Positions 31,385 to 36,784 of a stretch of DNA of 36,784 nucleotides are shown piece after piece. The translations under genes and the position numbers were made by a program. Source of the DNA: Lachnospiraceae bacterium UBA938 (GTDB lineage: Bacteria > Bacillota > Clostridia > Lachnospirales > Lachnospiraceae); NCBI GenBank assembly GCA_002293475.1, contig DBDG01000078.1, forward strand, positions 18,558 to 55,341, written 5' to 3'. The notes below the pieces were generated by a model. It was not told the DNA's origin. It made no database searches and was given only the letters and a program-made list of their open reading frames with translations. Position 1 is the stretch's first letter, and the number at the start of each line of letters is the position of its first letter.

Positions 31385-32440
31385 TCAGTTTGCCAAATAC
31401 TCCTCTAGGAAGTTTAACAGGGTCTTCATCTCCTTCTCCGTACCTATCGTAATCCGCAAGTAATTGTCGATCCGGGGACGTTTCCAGTATCTGACGTAGA
31501 TGCCATGGTTCATAAGCGCTTTATACAGCTCTTCAGCCTTTACCTTTTCATGGGTAGCAAACAGGAAATTACCCCTGGAATCTGGAAAAGCAAAACCCAG
31601 CCGCCGTAGTTCTTTCTTGACCGCCTCCCTGGTCGCGGTGATCCTCGCTATCGTGCCATGGAAATATGCTTCGTCCTTAACCGCTTCAATCCCCAGCTCT
31701 AGGGCCGGCCGGTTAATAGTATAAGAATTAAAAGAAAATTTTGCGTTCCGTAGATAAGCGATCAGCTTCTTATCGCCCATCGCAAAGCCGATACGGATCC
31801 CGGCCATGGCACGGGACTTAGAAAAGGTCTGCACGACCAGTAGATTATCATATGTCCGGATCAGCGGCAGACAGCTGGACCCGCCAAAATCAATATAGGC
31901 TTCGTCGATGATCACGACACTGTCGCGGTTGGCCCGGAGAATGTCTTCAATAAGTTCTTGACTCTCTTCCACCCCGGTGGGCGCATTGGGATTGGGAAAA
32001 ATAATACCGCCGTTTTCCTTATAATAGTCTTCTTTTACAAGGCGAAACTCTCCATCCAGAGGCTGGCGCTCGTATGGTATCCGGTAGAGATCTGCCCAAA
32101 CATCATAGAAAGCATAAGTGATATCCGGAAATAAGATCGGCCGGCCAGAATTAAAAAAAGTCAGGAACGCCATCGCCAAGACATCATCCGAGCCGACCCC
32201 GACGAAGACCTGGTCATTTAAAACCCCATAATAATCCGCCAGCGTTGTGGTGAGGGCTTCCGCCTCAGGATCGGGATACAGGCGGTAATCGGCCGCGTTT
32301 AAACCCGCCGCCTTACGGATCACGCCGGGTGCCGGCGGATAGGGACTTTCATTGGTATTTAGTTTGATGATGTCCGGACGTCCCGGCTGTTCTCCGGGCA
32401 CGTAGGGCGTCACCGTCCTGACATTCTGTTGCCAGCTCAT
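31385..32440 (-). CDS. hisC: Histidinol-phosphate aminotransferase
   Basis: 351 residues, PLP-dependent fold type I. It catalyses transfer of the amino group to imidazole acetol phosphate in histidine synthesis. Typical blocks are IKLNTNESPYPPAPGV at the N-terminus, ADYRLYPDPEA, PNPNAPTG, VVIDEAYIDFG and the PLP lysine in QTFSKSRAMAGIRIGF; RITIGTE is near the C-terminus. Related enzymes can also act on aromatic amino acids. It is a lone his gene here, not part of a visible histidine operon. Confidence 0.92.
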   Translation of the reverse strand: MSWQQNVRTVTPYVPGEQPGRPDIIKLNTNESPYPPAPGVIRKAAGLNAADYRLYPDPEAEALTTTLADYYGVLNDQVFVGVGSDDVLAMAFLTFFNSGRPILFPDITYAFYDVWADLYRIPYERQPLDGEFRLVKEDYYKENGGIIFPNPNAPTGVEESQELIEDILRANRDSVVIIDEAYIDFGGSSCLPLIRTYDNLLVVQTFSKSRAMAGIRIGFAMGDKKLIAYLRNAKFSFNSYTINRPALELGIEAVKDEAYFHGTIARITATREAVKKELRRLGFAFPDSRGNFLFATHEKVKAEELYKALMNHGIYVRYWKRPRIDNYLRITIGTEKEMKTLLNFLEEYLAN

Positions 32441-32490
32441 ATCATGTTTTCCTCCTCGGTTTTATATCTGCTTAAGAGCAAGCCGCTTCT

Positions 32491-33507
32491 TTATGTCTTA
32501 TCCGCTTCTGCGGCCTGCCGGCGGTATTCAGCGGCTTTTGCTTTCATGCCCAAGGCCTCATAACATTCTGCCAGTGCTGTCAGGGGAATGGTGCTGCCGC
32601 ATCTGATGTTAAGGAGGCAGGGCGTCTCAAACGCGGCATTATAGAACCAGACGGCCGCTTCGTGATAATCCTTTTTCGCCATATAATACTGCCCCAGTTC
32701 ACAGCATATTTCACTGCTGCCCTCGCTGCCGATATCCTTCAGGGCAAACTTAAAGAATTTATGGATGTCGTTCCGAAGCCTGGCGGCCCGGGCCACCACG
32801 CAGGAAGCTTCCTTCACCTGATCGATGGTATGCTCCGTATTCACTGCCGATTCCTCAAAAAAAGCCTCCGCACATAGAAAGTCTTCTTTTGCTCCCGACA
32901 CGAAGAGTTCTTTGGCATATAAATTGTGCAGCCGTGCCGAAAGTACCTTGCCCCCGGCAATCATCCGTTCAAAAGCTTGGAGATCTCTAGATGTGTGGCT
33001 TGCTTTGGGCAGATGCCTGACTTCGATTTCACTGTCAAATACCACCGGCTCCAGCCTGACGGTTTCGTGGATCGGCTCAATCCAGACAAAACTGCGGTTT
33101 CTTTTGAATAACTTGGGACGGTATTCCCGGTCAAAATTATAGATGGTCCCATGTTCCAGCTGATTGGCATAGTGCATCTGGACAATTTCTACCTCCTTTT
33201 CGAGAACCTGTTTAAGATCCTTGAATCGGCTTCGGTTTTCCTCATCCAGCACTTCATCGGCATCGGCCGAATAGATATAATCACATGAAGCCTTAGAAAA
33301 GGCATAATTTCTTGCCGCGGCAAAGTCATGAACCCAGACGAAATCATACAGCTGCTTGGTATAGCGGGCAGCAATCTCCTTGGTTTTATCGGTGGAACCT
33401 GTATCGACGATAATAATCTCATCCATCAGGTCACATACCGTATCAAGACACCGCGCCAGAATATCCTCTTCATTTTTGACAATCATGCAAAGACTTATCG
33501 TAATCAT
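32491..33507 (-). CDS. Family 2 glycosyltransferase with C-terminal TPR-like region
   Basis: 338 residues. The GT-A domain occupies about residues 1-200: SLCMIVKNEEDILARCL at the N-terminus, then EIIIVDTGSTDKTKEIA and SADADEVLDEE, which carries the metal-binding acidic motif. The C-terminal 130 residues are helical and TPR-like (CCELGQYYMAKKDYHEAAVW, then TALAECYEALGMKAKAAEYR). Proteins of this kind, such as SunS and other cytoplasmic members, glycosylate peptides or proteins, while others act on surface glycans; the acceptor is unknown. No peptide gene is seen next to it. Confidence 0.88.
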   Translation of the reverse strand: MITISLCMIVKNEEDILARCLDTVCDLMDEIIIVDTGSTDKTKEIAARYTKQLYDFVWVHDFAAARNYAFSKASCDYIYSADADEVLDEENRSRFKDLKQVLEKEVEIVQMHYANQLEHGTIYNFDREYRPKLFKRNRSFVWIEPIHETVRLEPVVFDSEIEVRHLPKASHTSRDLQAFERMIAGGKVLSARLHNLYAKELFVSGAKEDFLCAEAFFEESAVNTEHTIDQVKEASCVVARAARLRNDIHKFFKFALKDIGSEGSSEICCELGQYYMAKKDYHEAAVWFYNAAFETPCLLNIRCGSTIPLTALAECYEALGMKAKAAEYRRQAAEADKT

Positions 33508-33534
33508 ATGGTCTCCTTAAAACTATTAGCCCTC

Positions 33535-34275
33535 TCACAGCACCTTTGACAGGAACTCCTTCAGCCGGGGGCTTTGCGGATTGGTAAAAAACTCGGCCGG
33601 TTCGTTCGCCTCGACGATATTACCATCGTCCATAAACAGCACTTTGGTTCCTACTTCCCTGGCAAACCCCATTTCATGGGTCACGACTGCCATGGTCATA
33701 CCGCTTTTCGCCAGATCCTTCATAACATCAAGAACCTCTCCTACCATCTCCGGATCCAGAGCCGAAGTCGGCTCGTCAAAAAGCATGACCCGGGGATTCA
33801 TCGCCAAGGAACGCACGATGGCGATCCGCTGCTTCTGGCCTCCCGAAAGCCGGCTGGGATAAACGTCCGCCTTTTCCTTTAGCCCCACCCGTTCCAACAG
33901 ACTAAGCGCATTCTCGGAAGCCAACGTTTTGCTCATCAGGCCGGTTTTGATCGGAGCCAGAGTGATATTGTCCATTACCGTAAGGTTGTTGAAGAGGTGA
34001 AAGTTCTGAAATACCATGCCCATACGCATCCTGACTAAACGGATATCGGTCTTTTTCCGGTCCACGCCAGTGCCGCTGATTTTCTGACCCCCAAACCAGA
34101 TTTCTCCTTCCGTAGGTATTTCCAGCAGGTTCAGGCAACGTAAGAATGTGCTTTTTCCTGAACCGGAAGGCCCGACGACAACGATCTTTTCACCGGCATG
34201 GATATGATAGTTGATCCCCTTGAGCACGTAACTGTCACTGTCAAATTTCTTATAAAGATTTTTAACGATTATCAC
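33535..34275 (-). CDS. Polar amino acid ABC transporter, ATP-binding protein
   Basis: 246 residues. Walker A is GPSGSGKST (near residue 36), the signature is LSGGQKQR, Walker B is VMLFDEPTSALDPE, and the switch histidine is in VVTHEMGFA. This is the GlnQ/ArtP type, where the H loop is followed by GFAREV. It overlaps the permease by 14 bp and completes a three-gene importer. The ARG box upstream of the operon suggests arginine or another basic amino acid as substrate, but the sequence of this subunit does not decide that. Confidence 0.94.
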   Translation of the reverse strand: MIIVKNLYKKFDSDSYVLKGINYHIHAGEKIVVVGPSGSGKSTFLRCLNLLEIPTEGEIWFGGQKISGTGVDRKKTDIRLVRMRMGMVFQNFHLFNNLTVMDNITLAPIKTGLMSKTLASENALSLLERVGLKEKADVYPSRLSGGQKQRIAIVRSLAMNPRVMLFDEPTSALDPEMVGEVLDVMKDLAKSGMTMAVVTHEMGFAREVGTKVLFMDDGNIVEANEPAEFFTNPQSPRLKEFLSKVL

Positions 34276-34951
34276 TTTGACGTAGCCTCCTCTCTAACCT
34301 GCCCAAAAGAACGGTCAGTATCTTGATGATAATAAAGTAAATCACCGCCGAGATGATCAAGGGCACGAAAGCTTCATAGGTACGCGAAGAAATCTGATTG
34401 GCGACGCGGGTAAGGTCACTGAGGCCGACATATCCCACGATCGCCGTCTCCTTGAGCAGGACGATAAACTCATTGCCGATCGGCGGCAAGACATTTTTCA
34501 CGGCTTGCGGAATAACGATGTAGACCATCGTCTGCGCCCTGGACAAACCGAGCGAATGACCCGCTTCCGTCTGTCCTTTCTCTACTGCTAGGATGCCGGC
34601 TCTAATGATTTCCGCGACATAGGCCCCGCTGTTGATCCCAAAGGATAACACCGCAATCAGCACCTTGTTATTATTATTAGCCATAATGGCAAAATACATG
34701 ATCATCAGCTGCAATACCGACGGCGTTCCGCGGATAATATCAATGTAAATATTGGCAATTACCGTAAAGACGGTCTTCTTTCCGTTCCATCTTACGGAAA
34801 GTTTCATAAGTGCCACGACCGTGCCAATCAGCATACCTAGGATGCCCGCAAAAAACGCTATTTGCAATGTCACGCCCAAGCCGTTAATGTAAAGCTTCCA
34901 TCGGTCCGCTGTAATAAATGCTGCCTCAAATTTATCCCACATATCCACCAT
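34262..34951 (-). CDS. Polar amino acid ABC transporter, permease
   Basis: 229 residues with about five transmembrane helices. The conserved EAA-like loop facing the ATPase is EAGHSLGLSRAQTMVYIVIP, followed by QAVKNVLPPIGNEFIVLLKE. The N-terminal IDIIRGTPSVLQLMI is typical of His/Glu/Gln/Arg permeases (HEQRo family). It is separated from the binding-protein gene upstream by 226 bp of repeats and hairpins, and overlaps the ATPase gene. Confidence 0.94.
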   Translation of the reverse strand: MVDMWDKFEAAFITADRWKLYINGLGVTLQIAFFAGILGMLIGTVVALMKLSVRWNGKKTVFTVIANIYIDIIRGTPSVLQLMIMYFAIMANNNNKVLIAVLSFGINSGAYVAEIIRAGILAVEKGQTEAGHSLGLSRAQTMVYIVIPQAVKNVLPPIGNEFIVLLKETAIVGYVGLSDLTRVANQISSRTYEAFVPLIISAVIYFIIIKILTVLLGRLERRLRQSDNR

Positions 34952-34971
34952 TCCTTTCGAAGGCTAGGTGT

Positions 34972-35154
34972 TGGCCGCATGGCCATCATTGCCATGAAAG
35001 CAAAGCTTCCGGCCGCATCGGCCGGCTTCAGTGCCGTCAGATTGCACGTTTCGTTATATGCACCTTTAACTGAGCATGGCCGCATGGCCATCATTGCCAT
35101 GAAAGCAAAGCTTTCATGGCAAGCGGGATAGCAAATCCCTGCTATCCCGCTTGC
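34972..35154. repeat. Exact 37-bp direct repeat and stem-loops inside the transporter operon
   Basis: A 37-bp sequence beginning TGGCCGCATGGCC occurs identically at 34972-35008 and 35077-35113. The second copy is completed to a hairpin, GCCATGAAAGC/GCTTTCATGGC (35096-35106 with 35110-35120). Next to it is a 15-bp stem at 35119-35133/35140-35154 (GCAAGCGGGATAGCA with its exact complement) around AATCCC. A further small hairpin, CCGGCC/GGCCGG, lies near 35009. No strong T-run follows on the minus strand, so this looks like an mRNA-processing or stabilising stem after the binding-protein gene rather than a full terminator. Confidence 0.8.
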
Positions 35155-35177
35155 TTTCATACATCACTGTTTATCTG

Positions 35178-35939
35178 TTATTGCTCAATATATGTCTCTA
35201 CCAGTTCGTCAAAAGTGCCTTCTTCGATGATTTCCTGCAGCGCTCCATTGATCTGATCGGCCAGTTCAGTATCGCCCTTCGGCAACGCGATCGCATAATA
35301 CTCCATGGCAAACCCAAACTGCGTTCCGTCAAGTGCCTCCAGTTCATCCGGGTATTGAGAAGCAAAAACTAAAGAAGGGTTCTGATCAAGGATAACGCAG
35401 TCTACCCTGCCGTTTAGCAGCTCATTGACAGCATCAACCGGTTTATTGAATTGAGCAGGGGTAGCACCGGCAATATCATCCTGTACAATAAAATCTCCCG
35501 TGGTTCCCAACTGCACACCGATAGTCTTCCCTTCCAGGTCAGCTGCTGTGGTAATATCGGATCCGGCTGGAACAATCACATATTGCAGCGCCTCATAATA
35601 CGGATTGGAGAAATCTACTGACTCCAGCCGTTCTTCATCAATGGTCATCCCTGCTATGGCAACATCAATCTTCGTTCCGATGGATCCTACCAGAGAAGCA
35701 AATTCCAGATTTTCAATCTGGACTTCTCTTCCTATTTTATCGGCAATTGCTTTAATCAGGGCAATGTCAAACCCTTCCGGCTCCCCGCTGTCCCCGATAT
35801 ACTCAAAAGGCGGAAATTCCGCGTTGGTTCCCACTATAAGCAGGCTTTTTTCTTCTTCCGTTCCGTTTCCTTGCCCACAGGCTGTCAGTAAACTGAAACT
35901 TAATACAAATACTAATACTGTTGCTACTATCTTTTTCAT
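35178..35939 (-). CDS. Amino acid ABC transporter, substrate-binding lipoprotein
   Basis: 253 residues. The lipoprotein signal peptide has its lipobox in LLTACGQ, the cysteine at about residue 21. The SBP family 3 domain follows: VGTNAEFPPFEYIGDSGEPE, GFDIALIKAIADKIGRE and IAGMTIDEERLESVDFSNPY, the ligand-pocket segments. It captures a polar amino acid outside the membrane. GGGAGG lies five bases before the ATG. An ARG-box-like palindrome is 41 bp upstream, so arginine is a likely ligand, though cystine and others cannot be excluded. Confidence 0.94.
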   Translation of the reverse strand: MKKIVATVLVFVLSFSLLTACGQGNGTEEEKSLLIVGTNAEFPPFEYIGDSGEPEGFDIALIKAIADKIGREVQIENLEFASLVGSIGTKIDVAIAGMTIDEERLESVDFSNPYYEALQYVIVPAGSDITTAADLEGKTIGVQLGTTGDFIVQDDIAGATPAQFNKPVDAVNELLNGRVDCVILDQNPSLVFASQYPDELEALDGTQFGFAMEYYAIALPKGDTELADQINGALQEIIEEGTFDELVETYIEQ

Positions 35940-35979
35940 AGCTGCCTCCCTTTACTGAACGGCATAAATGCATCACTTA

Positions 35980-35993
35980 TGCATTTTTATTCA
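35980..35993. promoter_or_regulatory. Putative ArgR/AhrC box upstream of the transporter operon
   Basis: On the minus strand TGAATAAAAATGCA matches the palindromic ARG box TGAATWWWWATTCA with one mismatch, and also agrees with the AhrC consensus of Bacillus. An inverted repeat, GCATAA/TTATGC, lies next to it. A TTGACA at 36026-36031 could be a -35 but has no -10 at normal spacing. Confidence 0.55.
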
Positions 35994-36033
35994 GTTTATA
36001 TTACTCGTAGCTTACCATGTTTTCCTGTCAAAA

Positions 36034-36784
36034 TCAATATTTAAACCGTATTTCCTTCGCTACGGGAAGCAAAAACTTCCGTTTTTTTGCTGCAACGGCC
36101 AGCTCTGACTGTCCATGAATTCTTAAGAACAGTATACCAGGCCGCAGGCAATACCGGCTGGTACAGGCCCTATCCATGACGTGTTCCGGGATAGACAATA
36201 AAAAACCTTCTGCTTTCCTTATCATTCCAAAGCCCAAGAAACAGTCCCCGCCTTCGCTATCCTCTCCGTAAATGCCGACGTAGCGGAACAGCAGAAACCA
36301 GATAGCCGCAAGCACCAGCATAAAACCCGCCCCGCCAAGAGTAAGCAACAATACTTTAGCAACGGGAGACGAAAGCCATGACACTGATCCGCCAGACGAC
36401 ATCAGATTGGCTTCGACACCGTCTCCTCCAGACTCTAGCTCTGTCATATCTACTTCTTTGCTTTCTTCCTCCAGCGGCATCTGAGCACCATAACCATCTG
36501 GTGACGACTCCGGACTTAGACCCGATGCCTTCCGGTCAGGCAGGTGAAAGCCCTTGCTTCCGGGATTTGACGACGTATATTTACCGGATGTAGGGGAGGG
36601 CTCCGGGCTGCCGCCGGGCTTCACGCCGTTACTACTCCATGAACTGCCGGTACCGCTGCTGCCGCCAGTATTCCCGCCGGCACTATTCCCGCTGGCACTA
36701 TTATATTTACCGGTATCGCCGCTGCTGTTACTGCCACCGCTGGCGCTACTGCCACCGCTGGCGCTACTGCCACCGCTGCCGCTA
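36034..36784 (-). CDS. Ser/Gly-rich membrane-anchored protein (partial)
   Basis: Only the C-terminal 249 codons are in the window; the frame is open to the window edge. The visible part begins with low-complexity Ser, Gly and Ala repeats (GGSSAS units) and moves into a Pro/Ser-rich stretch (KPGGSPEPSPTSGKYTSSNP) and an acidic segment. One transmembrane helix follows (VAKVLLLTLGGAGFMLVLAA, about 110 residues before the end). The C-terminal tail of about 85 residues has FLGFGMIRKAEGFLLSIPE and ends in basic residues. The extracellular part is probably the larger, unseen N-terminal side. Function cannot be assigned without the rest of the gene. Confidence 0.75.
   Translation of the reverse strand, partial: SGSGGSSASGGSSASGGSNSSGDTGKYNSASGNSAGGNTGGSSGTGSSWSSNGVKPGGSPEPSPTSGKYTSSNPGSKGFHLPDRKASGLSPESSPDGYGAQMPLEEESKEVDMTELESGGDGVEANLMSSGGSVSWLSSPVAKVLLLTLGGAGFMLVLAAIWFLLFRYVGIYGEDSEGGDCFLGFGMIRKAEGFLLSIPEHVMDRACTSRYCLRPGILFLRIHGQSELAVAAKKRKFLLPVAKEIRFKY
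36733..36784. repeat. 18-bp coding tandem repeat at the window edge
   Basis: The unit GCCACCGCTGGCGCTACT is present at 36733 and 36751, with a partial third copy at 36769 that reaches the window end. It encodes Ser-Ala-Ser-Gly-Gly-Ser units on the minus strand. Confidence 0.8.

Noticed and set aside
34862..35160. Open frames on both strands over the transporter repeats, with repeated MAIIAMKAKL or FAFMAMMAMRP peptides
   Set aside because: The repeated peptides come from the 37-bp DNA repeat and its hairpins. Neither frame has a good ribosome binding site, and the plus-strand frame runs antisense into the permease gene.

Overview
The window looks like chromosome from a spore-forming anaerobe of the class Clostridia, most likely Lachnospiraceae. 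The reasons are an alpha/beta-type small acid-soluble spore protein, rubrerythrin and high-molecular-weight rubredoxin genes, the LL-diaminopimelate aminotransferase route to lysine, AGGAGG-type ribosome binding sites and moderate G+C. About 36 protein genes are visible, most on the minus strand. No rRNA, tRNA, CRISPR array, transposase or integrase gene was seen.

Layout. 267-9238 (minus) is a housekeeping block: tig, clpP, clpX, lon, ysxC, then an AI-2E family membrane protein, truA and a VanZ-like gene. 9239-11090 holds a terminator, the spore protein gene, a CBS-domain gene and a DJ-1/PfpI gene. 11544-13110 (plus) is an AT-rich pair, a BtrH-N-like protein and a CYTH-domain protein. 13192-14485 is an oxidative or nitrosative defence operon (flavin reductase-rubredoxin fusion, then rubrerythrin). 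14569-17751 holds a GGDEF-EAL protein and guaB. 17870-20204 holds two membrane proteins of unknown function around a 1-kb repeat-rich intergenic region. 20214-26740 is an aspartate-family block: dapF-dapL, then ACT protein-hom-apgM-lysC with its own promoter. 27531-33507 runs from a LytTR/GHKL two-component pair through hslO, a methyltransferase and hisC to a glycosyltransferase. 33535-35939 is a polar amino acid ABC transporter with a likely ARG box. The window ends inside a Ser/Gly-rich membrane-anchored protein.

The most unusual content is a structured repeat of about 250 bp present three times (37-306 plus, 18534-18800 minus, 18960-19229 plus). Each copy is closed by a 30-34 bp perfect inverted repeat. 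The arm sequences differ between copies but stay exactly complementary within each copy, so the pairing itself appears to be conserved. In the middle of each copy are two hairpins, each showing a six-base A-N-GGA-N loop. That is the known recognition shape for CsrA/RsmE-type RNA-binding proteins. I do not recognise this family. It may be a mobile structured RNA or a MITE-like element with a regulatory role. One copy supplies the last codons of the VanZ-like gene. The other two lie back to back between divergent genes, and one of them is followed by a 23-bp tandem array made from its own end.
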